This document shows positions 51,350 through 64,000 of a stretch of DNA of 64,000 bases, piece after piece. The notes beneath the pieces were generated by a model. It had not been told where the DNA came from. It saw only the letters and a list, made by a program, of their open reading frames with translations, and ran no database searches. The position numbers and the translations under genes are program-made. The stretch is from NCBI RefSeq assembly GCF_045679555.1, contig NC_092100.1, positions 34,287,106 through 34,351,105 on the forward strand. The letters run 5' to 3'. Position 1 is the stretch's first letter. Each line of letters starts with the position of its first letter. The DNA comes from Salvelinus alpinus. Taxonomy: Eukaryota > Chordata > Actinopteri > Salmoniformes > Salmonidae.

Positions 51350-51945
51350 GAGTAGGTTTTAATAGTTACATTGGGAACAACATCCCCAAAATACTTCCTG
51401 ATGAACTCAGTCACTGTGTCCGTGTATACGTCAATGTTACCCGGAACATATCCCAGTCCGCGTCATCAAAACAATCTTGAAGCATGGATTCCGATTGGTC
51501 CGACCAGCGTTGAATAGACCTTAACATGGGTACTTCCCGTTTGAGTTTCTACCTAAAGGAAGGGAGGAGCAAAATGGAGTTGTGATCTGATTTGCTGAAT
51601 GGAGGGCGGGGGAGGGCCTTATAGGAATTTCAATGGGGGAGTAGCAGTGATTGAGTGTTTTACCAGAGCGACTACTACAGTCAATGTGTTGATAGAACTT
51701 TGGTAGCGTTTCCTCAAATTTGCTTTGTTAAAATCCCCACCTACAATAAATATAGCCTAAGGATATGTGGTTTCTAGTTTGCATAAAGTCCAGTGTAGTT
51801 CCTTGAGGGCTGTTGTGGTATCGGCTTGAGGGGGAATATACACGGCTGTGACTATAACCGAAGATAATACGGTCGACATTTGATTGTGAGGTATTCTAGG
51901 TCGGGTGAAATAAAGACTTGAGTTTCTGTAAGTTATCCACATTTT
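51350..51945 (-). mobile_element. L2/CR1-group LINE C, endonuclease part
   Basis: SSVIVTAVYIPPQADTTTAL and neighbouring decayed frames match the LINE endonuclease. Continues after 55516 beyond the inserted elements. Confidence 0.65.
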
Positions 51946-52114
51946 TTATATTTTCCCCCCCTTATTTTCCCAGGTAAGTTGACTGAGAACACATTCTAAT
52001 TTACAGCAACAACCTGTGGAATAGTTACAGGGGAGAGGATGGGGAATGATTGAGCCAATTGTAAGTTGGGGATGATTAGGTGACCGTGATGGTATGAGGG
52101 CCAGATTGGGAATT

Positions 52115-52148
<34 letters not shown>

Positions 52149-52424
52149 ACAATAAATTCCATGGGATCTTTAGTGACCACAGAGAGTCAGGACACCTGTT
52201 TAATGTCCCATCCGAAAGACGCCACCCTACACAGGGCAATGTTCCCAATCACTGCCCTGGGTATTGGGATCTTTTTTTTTTTAGATCAGAGGAAAGGGTG
52301 CCTCCTACTGTCCCTCCAACAGCACTTCCAGCAGCATCTGGTCTCCCATCCAGGACCACCCCTGCTTAGCTTCAGATTCAAACCAGCAGTGGGATGCAGG
52401 GTGGTATGGTGCTGGCAATCACAC
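51946..52424. repeat. Unclassified interspersed repeat
   Basis: Interrupts LINE C (sequence at 51945 and 55516 are both LINE). No coding or terminal repeats recognised. Its tail meets LTR element B. Confidence 0.45.
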
Positions 52425-52872
52425 TGTCACGATCGTCAAAGGGAGAGAGAGATGACCAAGGCGCAGCGTGTGCAAAATACATCTTCTTTTATTAGAAGAT
52501 AGGAAAAACACGAAAACGAACACTATACACAAAACAAACCAAACAACAAACGACCTTGAAGCTAAATGACGTAAGTGCATGGACAAGCAACAAACGTTCA
52601 ACATAGACAATTACCCACAACCAGCTAAAGCCTATGGCTGCCTTAAATATGGCTCCCAATCAGAGACAACAATAACCAGCTGTCTCTAATTGAGAACCAA
52701 TTCAGGCAACCATAGACTTTCCTAGACACCTACACTGAACACTAAACCATCTACTCTACTTAACCCCCTAAACCATACAACACCCTAGACAATACAAAAA
52801 CACATACTACACCATGTCACACCCTGACCTAATAATAATGAAAACAAAGATAACTAAGGCCAGGGTGTGACA
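52425..52872 (-). repeat. 3' LTR of element B
   Basis: Hairpin at 52647-52702; pairs with 55056-55510. Confidence 0.92.
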
Positions 52873-52884
52873 TAAACCCCCCCC

Positions 52885-55055
52885 TTAAGGTGCGAACTCC
52901 GGACGCACCAGCATAAAGTCTAGGGGAGGGTCTGGGTGGGCGTCTGTCCACGGTGGCGGCTCTGGTACTGGTCGTGGTCCCCACCCCACCATAGTCACTA
53001 CCCGCTTCCGTAGCCTCCTCCAAATGACCACCCTCCAACTTAACCCCACTGGATTAAGGGGCAGCACCGGACTAAGTGGCAGCACCGGACTAAGGGGCAG
53101 CACCGGACTAAGGGGCAGCACCGGACTGAATGGCGGATCCTGGCTGGCTGGCTCTGGCGGATCCTGGCTGGACGGCTCTGGCGGATCCTGGCTGGACGGC
53201 TCTGGCGGATCCTGGCTGGACGGCTCTGGCGGATCCTGGCTGGACGGCTCATGGCTGGCTGACGGATCTGGCTGCTCATGGCTGGCTGACGGATCTGGCT
53301 GCTCATGGCTGGCTGACGGATCTGGCTGCTCATGGCTGGCTGACGGATCTGGCTGCTCATGGCTGGCTGACGGATCTGGATGCTCATGGCTGGCTGACGG
53401 ATCTGGATGCTCATGGCTGGCTGACGGATCTGGCTGCTCATGGCTGGCTGACGGATCTGGCTGATCCTGGCTGGCTGACGGATCTGACTGATCCTGTCTG
53501 GCGGAAGGCTCTCGCTGATCCTGTCTGGCGGAAGGCTCTGGCTGATCCTGTCTGGCGGAAGGCTCTGGCTGATCCTGTCTGGCGGAAGGCTCTGGCTGAT
53601 CCTGTCTGGCGGAAGGCTCTGGCTGATCCTGTCTGGCGGAAGGCTCTGGCTGATCCTGTCTGGCGGAAGGCTCTGGCTGATCCTGTCTGGCGGAAGGCTC
53701 TGGCGGCTCCTGTCTGGCGGAAGGCTCTGGCGGCTCCTGTCTGGCGGAAGGCTCTGGCGGCTCCTGTCTGGCGGAAGGCTCTGGCGGCTCCTGTCTGGCG
53801 GACGGCTCTGAAGGCTCATGGCAGACGGGCGGCTTTGCAGGCTCAGTACAGACGGGCAGTTCATTCGGCGCTTGGCAGACGGACAGTTCAGACAGCGTTG
53901 GGCAGACGGGCAGTTCAAGCGCCGTTGGGCAGACGGGCAGTTCAAGCGCCGTTGGGCAGACGGGCAGTTCAAGCGCCGTTGGGCAGACGGGCAGTTCAAG
54001 CGCCGTTGGGCAGACGGGCAGTTCAGGCGCCGTTGGGCAGACGGCAGACTCTGGCCGGCTGAGACGCACTGTAGGCCTGGTGCGTGGTGCCGGAACTGGA
54101 GGAACCGGGCTAAAGACACGCACCTTCAGGCTAGTGCGGGGAGAAGGAACAGGGCATGCTGGACCCTGGGAGCGCACATTAGGCCTAGTGCGTGGTGCCG
54201 GACCTGGTAGTACCGGACTGGGGACACGCATCTCAGGGCTAGTGTGGGGAGCAGCAACAGGACGCACAGGACTCTGGGGACACACAGGAGGCTTGGTGCG
54301 TGGTGTAGGCACTGGTGGTAAAGGGCTGGAGACACGCACCATAGGGCTAGTGCGTGGAGGAGGCACTGGTGGTACTGGGTTGGGGCGAGGAGGTGGCGCC
54401 GGAAATACCGGACCGTGCAGGCGTACTGGCTCCCTTGAGCACCGAGCCTGCCCAACCTTACCTGGTTGTATGCTCCCCGTCGCCCGACCAGTGCGGGGAG
54501 GTGGAATAACCCGCACCGGGCTATGTAGGCGAACCGGGGACACCATGCGTAAGGCTGGTGCCATGTAAGCCGGCCCGAGGAGACGCACTGGTGACCAGAT
54601 GCGTTGGGCCGGCTTCATGACATCCGGCTCAACGCTCAATCTAGCCCGGCCGATACGTGGAGCTGGAATGTACCGAACCGGGCTATGCACGCGTACAGGA
54701 GACACCATGCGCTCTACTGCGTAACACGGTGTCTGCCCGTACTCTCGCTCTCCACGGTAAGTACAGGGAGTAGGCGCAGGTCTCCTACCTGACTTCGCCA
54801 CACTCCCTTTAAGGCCCCCCCCAAGAAATTTTTGGGTTGTACTCATGGGCTTCCAGCCTTGCTTCCGTGCTGCCTCCTCATATCGCCTCCTCTCGGCTTT
54901 AGCTGCCTCCAGCTCTTCACGAGGGAGGCGATATTCTCCCGGTTGTGCCCAAGGTCCCTTACCATCCAGTATCTCCTCCCATGTCCATGAATCCTGTGTA
55001 GGTGGGTCCTGTTGCCGCTTGACACGCCGCTTGGTCCTAGATAGGTGGGTAATTC
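52885..55055 (-). CDS. Pro-rich tandem-repeat protein of LTR element B, intact frame
   Basis: A single frame runs open from inside the 5' LTR (ATG at 55242) to 52885, 785 codons; the start could instead be internal. After the LTR part comes DRITHLSRTKRRVKRQQ, then the conserved block SWTWEEILDGKGPWAQPGEY and EELEAAKAERRRYEEAARK (a charged helix), then a Pro/Val/Arg region (MVSPVRVHSPVRYIP) and long arrays of 9-residue units: TALELPVCP, QEPPEPSAR, QDQPEPSAR, EQPDPSASH, then 8-residue SSQDPPEP and 6-residue SPVLPL units. No Gag, protease or RT motifs. Function unknown; the conserved N-terminal block across elements A and B is the likely functional part. Confidence 0.7.
53040..54060 (-). repeat. 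Coding minisatellite arrays
   Basis: Units of 27, 24 and 18 bp, all multiples of three, in successive blocks. Because of this the opposite strand also shows long open frames. Confidence 0.9.
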
Positions 55056-55510
55056 TGTCACGATCGTCAAAGGGAGAGAGAGATGACCAAGGCGCAGCGT
55101 GTGCAAAAATACATCTTCTTTTATTAGAAGATAGGAAAAACACGAAAACGAACACTATACACAAAACAAACCAAACAACAAACGACCGTGAAGCTAAATG
55201 ACGTAAGTGCATGGACAAGCAACAAACGTTCAACATAGACAATTACCCACAACCAGCTAAAGCCTATGGCTGCCTTAAATATGGCTCCCAATCAGAGACA
55301 ACAATAACCAGCTGTCTCTAATTGAGAACCAATTCAGGCAACCATAGACTTTCCTAGACACCTACACTGAACACTAAACCATCTACTCTACTTAACCCCC
55401 TAAACCATACAACACCCTAGACAATACAAAAACACATACTACACCATGTCACACCCTGACCTAACTAAAATAATAATGAAAACAAAGATAACTAAGGCCA
55501 GGGTGTGACA
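55056..55510 (-). repeat. 5' LTR of element B
   Basis: Pairs with 52425-52872; hairpin at about 55279-55334. Confidence 0.92.
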
Positions 55511-55515
55511 CACAC

Positions 55516-56460
55516 CATGAGTAGTTAATCATGAAACATACACCACCGCCCTTCTTCTTCCCGGAGAGTTCTTTATTCCTGTCTGTGCGATGTACTGAGA
55601 AGCCAGTAGGCTGTATGGATGGGGACAGTATATCCCGAGAGAGGATTGATTCAGTGAAACAGAGTATGTTACAGTCCCTGATGTCTCTCTGGAAGGAGAT
55701 CCTCACCCTGAGCTCGTCTACTTTACTGTCCAGAGACTGAACATTAGCAGGCAATATACTCGGAAGCGGTGGATGGTGTACACGCCTCCTGAGTCAGACT
55801 AGAAGTCAACTCCAAATACCTCTTCCCTGCAGGCAGCATCTTGGAGCAGCCTCTGGGATAAGTTCAATTGCTCTGTGGGGTACAAACAAAGGATCCAATT
55901 CGGGAAAGTCCTTGTCATAATGGTGGTGAGTTGCCTCCGCTCTGATATCCCAAAGTTATTTCCGGCTCTATGTAATAACACAAAAAACGTTCTGGGCTAA
56001 TAATGTAATAAATAACACACAAAAAAACTAAATACTGTAAAGTTGCTTAAAGCTAGAAGCAAAGCTGCCATGTCTGTCGGCTCCATCTTGCATCCGACGA
56101 CCATCAGAGCCGGTGTAGTAGGATTCAGTCTTAGTTCTGTATTAACGCTTTGCCTGTTTGATTGCTTGGAAGGTACTTTTAGCGGGATTTCTTATGTGTT
56201 CCCTATTAGTGTCCTGCTCCTTGAAAGCGGCAGCTTTAGCCTTTAGCTCAGTGAGGATGTTTCCTGTAATCCATAGCTTCTGGTTGGGATATGTAAGTAC
56301 GGTCACAAAATATAGATGAAAACTCTCTTGGTAAATAGTATGGTCTACAGCTTATCATGAGGTATTCTAACTCTGGCAAGCAGAACCTCGAAACTTCCTT
56401 AATATTAGAGATCGCACACCAGCTGTTGTTAACAAAGAGAGACACCCTCCCCCACAGCTA
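55516..56460 (-). mobile_element. L2/CR1-group LINE C, continued fragments
   Basis: 55516-55754 encodes the endonuclease N-terminus (SLDSKVDELRVRISFQRDIR, TGFSVHRTDRN, KKGGGVCFMINYSW). 56080-56460 resembles LINE A at 29100-30250, another part of the same kind of LINE, so this may be a rearranged or second copy. Confidence 0.7.
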
Positions 56461-57366
56461 CCCATACTTGCTTGGTTTGCACCATTTCCATTGAAAGAAC
56501 CATACTCCTTCGACCGTATATAGGATTTCCCAGATGTTCCCAAAAACAGATGTCCTGCCCCGGAAACGAGAGAAAGCCCTATTACAGTAATATATATTAC
56601 TCACATGCATGTCTGTTTTCTACTTTATTTTCTTTGCAAATGCTCCGCTACCCGTGTTAAAACTTTGCACGTGTCATTCATATGCTTCATGTGCAATGTT
56701 TGCCGGCCGCGGGGTTCGTGTGATGCTAATTGTATTGCGACGATCAATCAATTTGGCTGCTTTACCGTCATTAGTCAATAGTTGTCTACAAACAAACTTA
56801 CAAATGTAACGGTATTATTTCAGTCACATGGTTAATTTATAACGTCATTATCTGTAGCAGTAGGTTTAGGGTTTGCATTTTATATTTTCTTTTACTCATG
56901 TGTCATGTATTTCACACAGGTACAGTAGTCCCTCCCTATCGATTCATCTGTTAGTTCTACCCAAGGGGCAAGGGTTCTGGTCTAGAAGCACAGTTTCAAC
57001 TGCTCTTACAATCTTGCTTCGGTACTGCAGTTTAACTGATGCCAGGTCAGATGGGGCACGCCCCTCTTTCCATGGTTATGGTTCTGGAACTGACACACCC
57101 ACTCACTTTTAGCATACACATTTTTGCAACATGCTGGGTCTCGTGGCTTCAAATGTTGAATAGGTAAAATAATCTCCTGGGTGAATCTTTAATCGCATTA
57201 AAAAAAAAAATGGTGCTATATGAAAGAAAAGACAAGGGTACAAGACTGTATAAATACCAGAGTTAGTTGGCAAACAAACGACTTATCCCATACAGCATTG
57301 CGGTCTGTATCGCCCAATCACAGAGCAGATACAAGTCATCTGGTCTGTAAGCGGCCAATGTTCGAG
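56461..57366. other. Intergenic, nothing recognised
   Basis: No frame with recognisable motifs, no terminal repeats. Confidence 0.4.
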
Positions 57367-58167
57367 AGGATCAAAACCGTAATGTATGATGTGTAAATTG
57401 TGAGTGACTGATCTACAAATAAAAATGAGTAGTTATTAATGATGCACGGTTCTTTGTAGATCAGTCAGTCGGCAGTCTCCTGCACTGTCGGCTGTAATGT
57501 CGAACAAGCCTGATGGCACCAATCACAGAGCAGATACAGGTCACGTGACTTGTTAGTGAACAACATCACGTGTTCTCTAACAGATCACGTGACTTGTAGT
57601 ATCTGCTCTGTGTTTGAATGATACAGAACGCTAGGCTCATGGTTTGTGTAGGTTTTGGTGCACTTTGAAACAGAAACTGATGGTAAAAACAATATTTCTC
57701 AACAGCGGTTGAAACATTCATAACCGATGGGCAGGCACTACATCAACATACACATTGTTTTGCAATCTCGGTAGAAAATAGAACGTCTCCGTTATACAGT
57801 AATATCACAAACGCTAATATTTGATATCACCACGGGTTTCAAAGATTGAGACTCCACGTCTGGAACCCCTTGTTGCAGCCCTAGATATGGCCAAATAGAG
57901 AAGTCAGATTAGAAAAGTCATAAGACATTTAATCATCACCTCCGTGCACAAAACAGCCATTGAATTATTCAAATAATTGTCATGAGGCCTATTTTTTTGC
58001 CCAACACTCACAGCCGAAGATATTGGGCTTCTTCGACATTACAGCCGACAGTGCAAGCGACTGCCGACTGACTGATCTACAACGAACCTTGCATCATAAA
58101 TAACTACTCATTATTCATCGGTCAGTCAGTCACAATTTTCCCATGATACATTACGGTTTTGATCCTA
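57367..58167. repeat. Large foldback element with a nested palindrome
   Basis: Arms of about 145 bp at 57367-57511 and 58025-58167 are imperfect reverse complements (shared words include ggatcaaaaccgtaatgtat and gatcagtcagtcggcagtc). Inside the loop, 57523-57612 is a second palindrome: cacagagcagatac on one side, gtatctgctctgtg on the other, with three CACGTG sites between. No coding capacity. Confidence 0.85.
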
Positions 58168-58577
58168 TCGAATACATTTTATATTCATCCAATGGCTGCC
58201 ATGTTTTCTGCTCGCGCTGCTCCCTTTGAGCATTGATTGCTAGTGCGCATGTGATGTTGGTCTGTGTAAACCGGGTGCAACCCGGATATAGACAGTCCGA
58301 ACATGAGTAGATTACCTTGAAAACAGCGGTCGGAAATCTTGGACTCGGTCTCCAGTGACAATTATTCCATTCATATTCTATACTGCATACTAGTAAAACA
58401 ATGTTAGTGTTTTACATGAATAATCAGGCGTTCTCTTGATATGACTTGTTTTCACAATTATATTCCCATGTCAAGTGGCCAACTAACTTCTTCTTTGGAT
58501 TTTAATGGTGGTGTGCATACCAATATTAGGTGCATTACCGCCACCTAACAGGCTGGAGTGCGTTGGAGACTATGGAC
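58168..58577. other. Intergenic, nothing recognised
   Basis: No motifs seen. Confidence 0.4.
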
Positions 58578-58598
58578 ATATTCTGTACTCTACTCTAC

Positions 58599-60173
58599 CT
58601 TAAAGGGACATACATACACTTACAATTCTAACAGCTTTTTTGTTAGTAGAGTATTTAATAGTCTTAAAATACATTTCAATTTCTTTTTGTAGGGTAAGAA
58701 AATGTGTTTTTTTTTGTTAGTAAATTTACATTTGTGTATATGAAATTTGGCCAAAAGAATAATGAAATTAATTACATAAAAATGTTTCAGCTTATTTTTT
58801 ATCGTATGTAAAGAATCCAAGCAGTACATCTCTCCACAATAGTGTAAAATCTTCATAAATGTGTTCAATTATAAATCTACTGATGTCTTGCCACAGTTTT
58901 CTTACATGTATACAATGCCAAAAAAGATGCAACACTGTTTCTGGGTGGTCATTACAAAAGGAGCAATTTGAATTGATGTTTTCCTTAAACTTCTTCATAT
59001 AGTGGTTAGCAGGATAATATTTATGAATAATTTTATAGGAAACCTCCTTAATTTTGTTAACAAGTAGGTATGTGTGGCAACATCCAAACTTTTTCCCAAC
59101 AGATATTATCAATAAATCCATTCCAATAAGGCATGACATAAGGTATAGATACAACATCCTGCTGAAACAAGGTTCGTATCGCTCTGTTGTTGAATGGGCC
59201 AAAAGAGAAACAAATCTTTCCTACTGATGAGTCAACAGGGTCAATAGAAGGTAGGCTCTGAGGGTCAGGTCTTGACACGTTCCTGAATAACAGAGCAACA
59301 CCTGAGGGAATGGCGTCTAAAACAATTGCAAAATCTTTAGGTGTTACAGGGACCTTGTAAAGAGATAAGAATTCCTTATAACTGAGTAAAAGAGCCTCTG
59401 CATTTACCAGTTGGCTCACCAATAGGATATTATTTCGGAACCAATATTCTAAAAACAAAGAAGTATTTTTATACAATATATCCCGATTATTCCATATATA
59501 ATATCTGTGTGGAGAAAAATTGTGCTTATAAATTAAGGACCATGACAAGAAAACCTGCCGATGAAAAGCAGAAAGTTTCACTGGAATTTTGTTAATATTA
59601 TAATTGCACAACAACATGAAGTTAAGGCCACCAAAAGTAGAGAAGACATGATGAGGAATAAAATTCCAGATAGAAGTGGGTCTTCTAAGATCCAATTGAT
59701 CTTAAAAGTATTATTTAAAGTAGTAAAGTACAGAAAATTCAGTCCACCATTCTCATAAGTGTTCATTACAACAGTTTTCCTAATGTAATGGGTACGGTTT
59801 CTCCAAAGAAAGTTGAAAAGCATCTGGTCTATCTCCTTGCTTATTTTACTGTCAAGATATAAAGATAGAGCGCCATATGTTAGTCTAGAGATACCTTCAG
59901 CCTTGGTTATTAGGACTCAACCTTTTAAAGATAAGTCCCTCTGTAGCCATTGATTTAGCTTCTTCTGGGTATTTTTAATAAGAGGGTTAAAATTTAGTAA
60001 GCCTCTAGACTTCTGATCCTTTGTAATGGTTATGCCTAAATATGTAAGTTCTTATTTTACTGGAATACCATAATATGAAGGTGTCACACAATCTTTGACA
60101 GCTATGAGTTCACATTTATTAATGTTAAGGTATAGACCAGATGCTTTGGAAAAGGATTGTATCACATTGATCG
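58599..60173 (-). mobile_element. Tx1/L1-like LINE, 5'-truncated, with 21-bp target duplication
   Basis: Flanked by a 21-bp direct repeat at 58578-58598 and 60174-60194. Truncated in the RT, typical for target-primed insertion. Confidence 0.92.
58792..60173 (-). pseudogene. Tx1/L1-like ORF2 C-terminal half
   Basis: RT end near 60100-60173 (FSKASGLYLNINKCELIAVKD), thumb and linker at 59578-59823 (FNFLWRNRTHYIRKTVVMN), then 59057-59695 (IPVKLSAFHRQVFLSWSLIY), and the zinc-finger-like CSFCNDHPETVLHLFWHC in 58792-59202. Several frame breaks. It would be the C-terminal nucleic acid-binding part of the reverse transcriptase protein. Confidence 0.85.
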
Positions 60174-60194
60174 ATATTCTGTACTCTACTCTAC

Positions 60195-61834
60195 ATGAGC
60201 GGAGGAAAGAAAATAGTGCTGAGTGTATTTCAGAAGTTCTGGATGGGTTTTGACGAAAATTGGGAAAGTTTAAGCTTATTCCCATGGATGTGACTTTTTT
60301 CTGAGTGTCTGCCTTTGATGTTAGTATGCATGACATTGAAGGAAGACATGATCTGTGGTTTCTGCTGCTGGACAGTTGGGCCATTAACCTGTTGTGTTTT
60401 CCTATTTTATGAAGCGAGTGGTTAAGGCCGTTGTGGCCTTTTCGCAGATGGGTGATGATGATTTCTCATCTTGATTGTCTTTTGTAGTTATTGCTGAGTG
60501 AAACCAGTGGATGGATAGAATGTAAATGCCTTCCCTTTTCCCTTTCTGTCCATTCCTTATGCCATTTTGTCGGTGATTTCAGCTAGCAACCAGATGATCA
60601 CAACACTGGACTCGGAACTTCCCTTCCTATTTTCTGTCTTGACACATTCTTTATTTCTCTCCACTAGGAGGCAGTGTACTGTTACACTAATTATATGATT
60701 GCTTCATTCTAGTCATGTATTAGCGTCTGTTATTTATTCATCATATGCTTGCATATTATAATCAATAATCTCTTACATACTGGTTATATCATTGAGATAA
60801 ACTATATCTTCTTCCATTCGAATCAAGTAGCCCCAAAGGGTATGTAGGGAGGACCATTATTACTTGTTTATTTTTGTCATGGTAATTATCATGTTTTACC
60901 CCCTTAGAATTATTACCATTTTTTTTTAAATAAAAAAACAAAACTTTCATTTGTTATGCAGCTAGTCTTACGGGTACATCACATTGCAGCAGTGAATGCT
61001 CATGCTAATTCATACATTAGTTTATGTGCCTGTATCATCTGCACATTATTGTCATGGCATGTTGCTTGTATCGTGGGCAGAGCACAGCTTGAGGTCGTGG
61101 TGTTATATTTACTGACACTTTGCTCTTTTACTATTGCCCCATCAATGCCTGGCCTGAGCCTGGTTGGACATCTGGGCACTTGCTTGTAGTGTGTTTTTAT
61201 TCTACTGTTGTAAACATGCCTTTGCATACAAACCCTGTAGCTCAACTATAGTTTTACTGTTATCCATAGCTGTTCATTACATTAGCGTTTATCACAGATT
61301 GCCCTCTTACAGGATAAGACATGCTTTCTTACGTTTGTCTATATATTAGTTCCATCATCTTCATTCTCGCTGTCGTGCACATGAAACATTTAGGTTAGGC
61401 AATATCTTAGCAGTGTCCTATATTTTTGGATAGCAGTAAGCCTAGTTACATTCACATATAATTCATGCTTGTGCATTGTGTGTGTGCAAATAACTTATAC
61501 AACCATATACAGCTCACTCTGTTATAGTCATTTTATCATGTTGTGGGTCATGAGCTTCGTGCAAGGTAGCTAAGCGTGACTCAAATCTGACACCATCCTC
61601 CTGGCCAAATGCTGTGGGCCAATATGTAGCAGCGTGATATCCTGTGCTAATTGAATGGTGTAAGTCTGTCACTGGCTAAACATGATTACTGGGTTGTTTC
61701 CATCACAAGCATATTCAGAGTACAGCTCATTTTATTACTCCTAACCCTAACCCAAAACCTTTTTCCTCAGATTTCAAGTTCTTACCCTAGACCTTATTGG
61801 AGAAGCTGACACTATATCACGGAACAATGACGAA
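60195..61834. other. Intergenic, nothing recognised
   Basis: AT-rich, short chance frames only. Confidence 0.4.
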
Positions 61835-62720
61835 CTGGACTACAGGAAAAGGCGGGCCAAACAGGCCCCCATTAACATCGACGGGGCTGTAGTGGAGCAG
61901 GTCGAGAGTTTCAAGTTCCTTGGTGTTCACATCACCAACAAACTATCATGGTCCAAACATAGCAAGACAGTCGTGAAGAGGGCACGACAAAACCTTTTCC
62001 CCCTCAGGAGACAGAAAAGATTTGGCATGGGTCCCCAGATCCTCAAAAGGTTCTACAGCTGCACCATCGAGAGCATTCTGACCGGGTTCCATCACCGCCT
62101 GGTATGGCAACTGCTCGGCATCTGACCGTAAGGCGCTACACAGGGTAGTGCGTACGGCCCAGTACATCACTGAGGCCAAGCTTCGTGCCACCCAGGACCT
62201 ATATAATAGGCGGTGTCAGAGGAAAGCCCATAACATTGTCAGAGACTCCAGTCACCCAAGTTCTAGACTGTTTTCTCTGCTACCGCACAGCAAGCAGTAC
62301 CGGAGGGCCACGTCTCGAACCAAAACGCTCCTCAACAGCTTCTACCCCCAAGCCATTAGACTGCTGAACAATTAATAAAATCACCACCAGACTATTTACA
62401 TTGACCCCCCCCCCCCCTTTGTACACTGCTGCTACTCGTTGTTCATTATCTATGCATAGTCACTTCACCCCTACCTACATGTACAAATTACCACAACTAG
62501 CCTGTACCCCTGCACACTGACTCGGTCCGGTACCCCCTGTATATAGCCTCGTTATTCTTATTGTGTTACTTTTTATTATTATTTTTTACTTTAGTCTTTT
62601 TAGTAAATCTTTTCTTAACTCTTCTTGAACTGCACTGTTGGTTAAGGGCTTGTAAGTAAGCATTTCACGGTAAGGTCTACACTTGTTGTATTCGGCGCAT
62701 GTGACAAATAAAATTTGATT
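61835..62720 (+). mobile_element. L2/CR1-group LINE D, 3' end only
   Basis: RT C-terminus: 61892-62125 (VESFKFLGVHITNKLSWSKHS, RFGMGPQILKRFYSCTIESIL), then a frame break into 62148-62375 (TAQYITEAKLRATQDLYNRR, SSHPSSRLFSLLPHS, FYPQAIRLLNN with the stop). The 3' UTR has a poly-C run (62406-62418), and the copy ends gacaaataaaatttgattt. Opposite orientation to LINE A and B. Confidence 0.88.
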
Positions 62721-64000
62721 TAAATTAGCTTCCAAATGCATTGGATGGCTGTTGATGCTAGCATTACCTAGCATGCTGAGGGCTTGTTAAACACCACATG
62801 GCAATCAGCAGTTTGCTATCAAGCATTTTATCACCTTTAATTAAATGTTCTGTTCAAGAGAGCTTATTCCAGGCTGTAACTTAACAAATTGTGGAAAAAG
62901 GGAAGGGGTCTGAATACTTTCCGAATGCATTGCATCTATTCTTCTCTCATGGCTTACTGGCATATAAGGGTTGACATATCCCTCAGCTCAGGTAGACTCT
63001 ATATTGTAGGCCTAGGTTTTAGAATGTCATTATCACACTCATTGTGCATGCTCGTGCATGCTGTGGATGCACCAGCTACTGCTTAGCAGTATCAGTAGTG
63101 ACATTAGGCTATTTAGATAGTGGATGTACGTAGCCACCATTAGTTGCTATTGTGTGGTTTCGTTAGTATATTTTATGTAGTTGTATGCTATGTGATGATA
63201 TGTCATGGGTGAGCTGTGCTGCTCTGTAGCAGTCTGTCTGCTCTTCTCTCTTCATGATCTTTTCTGTTTATATAACCATGTATGCTTTTCTGTTCCAAAT
63301 CTCAGTCTGGAAAATGCATCCTTCCTTATCAATGGCCCGATGGCAGGGTTTCAGTTCATCTTGTGTGTCAGGATTCTTCGGCATATACAGTAGTCTGCTC
63401 AGCCTACTCTTCATAGCCTATAGAGTAGCACAAGTTTGAGTTTCACGTTAAAGCAATGGTGTTGGGTTTACACAGGTGCTTTTCCAGAGGCGGTCTGTAT
63501 GATGGCTTTTATGGGTTATTCATTCTGAAATACACTAAATGTTTAATCCCTTTAATGCTTGCATGATCTGGTCATTCTATGTACACACATGTTAACTCAT
63601 ACACTCCAATGGAACTTTGATTGTCATGACTAAATTAACACTGCCTTTGTCCTCTCTCATGTAATGCTACCTGCATGCTGACCTGGCGAACCCTTGTTAA
63701 ACATTAAATCAATGTTAAACATTGATGCTGGCAACAATGACAAGATACTGGAACTAATCACGGTTCTGGTTCCTTCACCAGCGTTGTGGGCTAGCTCTGA
63801 GCTATAGACAGCCCACTCCAGCATGGGTGCTGCTACTGCTTCTCAGTCGGTCCCAGCTCACCCTCAAGATCAAGGGCCGATGATCCTCTGTGTCTTACGA
63901 AAGTTACATTTGATTTATTATTCTGAAATTGTGCAAACTAGATGAGTTCCTGCAGTTTTGCTAATTTTGTCATGACTGTTAGCCCTGTGGTCCAGTAGCT
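62721..64000. other. Intergenic, nothing recognised
   Basis: No supported features. Confidence 0.4.

Larger units (their letters stand above)
52425..55510 (-). mobile_element. Non-autonomous LTR element B encoding a long Pro-rich repeat protein
   Basis: LTRs 52425-52872 and 55056-55510, target duplication cacac (52420-52424, 55511-55515), polypurine tract next to 52873. Interior codes only for the repeat protein. The LTRs are nearly identical apart from a 6-bp and a 1-bp indel and few substitutions, so it is recent. Confidence 0.93.

Noticed and set aside
53040..53810. CRISPR-like regular repeat array
   Set aside because: Units are contiguous coding minisatellites with no spacers, inside an LTR element of a fish genome.
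53130..54062. 310-codon plus-strand frame rich in Ala/Asp/Gly repeats
   Set aside because: It is the antisense of the repeat-protein arrays, open only because repeat units are multiples of three.

Overview
The window is eukaryotic, from a teleost fish and most probably a salmonid. The evidence is the repeat content: tRNA-derived SINEs, three different Tc1 families (one with Sleeping Beauty-type paired direct repeats in its ends), gypsy elements with chromodomain integrases, L2-like LINEs, and a fish-type NLR immune gene with a fish-specific NACHT-associated domain. I assigned the lineage from remembered family features, not from a search.

Layout. Positions 1 to about 19150 are a decayed Polinton (Maverick / adintovirus-like) DNA virus-transposon, cut by the left window edge. 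It shows a penton-like fragment, a chromodomain integrase, a double jelly-roll major capsid, an adenain-like protease, an unknown 251-aa protein, a pX/mu-like peptide, a packaging ATPase, a protein-primed family B polymerase, a small repeat protein, a spliced accessory gene, and a decayed unknown gene. It is broken by a young gypsy element (9766-15178) and a SINE (16673-17179). A left-truncated Tc1 holding a solo LTR follows (19328-20924).

Positions 21198-36856 hold the main host gene, on the minus strand: a CARD-FISNA-NACHT-LRR receptor. I could trace every splice junction in phase through 11 LRR exons, giving about 1349 aa with no stop. Its largest intron (22835-31153) holds an L2-like LINE, which holds a Tc1, which holds two solo LTRs and a complete non-autonomous LTR element; a retrovirus-like solo LTR sits elsewhere in the same LINE.

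Positions 37190-46275 are a second L2-like LINE, a solo LTR, and a second gypsy element interrupted by a Tc1 and a SINE. Positions 46276-51254 are mostly unassigned, with a LINE fragment and two in-phase plus-strand exons of an unidentified host membrane protein. Positions 51350-56460 are LINE fragments around a second copy of the non-autonomous LTR element (52425-55510), which encodes a long proline-rich repeat protein and no polymerase. A foldback structure (57367-58167), a Tx1/L1-like LINE with a 21-bp target duplication (58599-60173), and an L2-like LINE 3' end (61835-62720) complete the window.

The most unusual items are the spliced gene inside the Polinton, the repeat-protein LTR element present twice, and a hairpin shared by all seven LTRs of that element's broader family.
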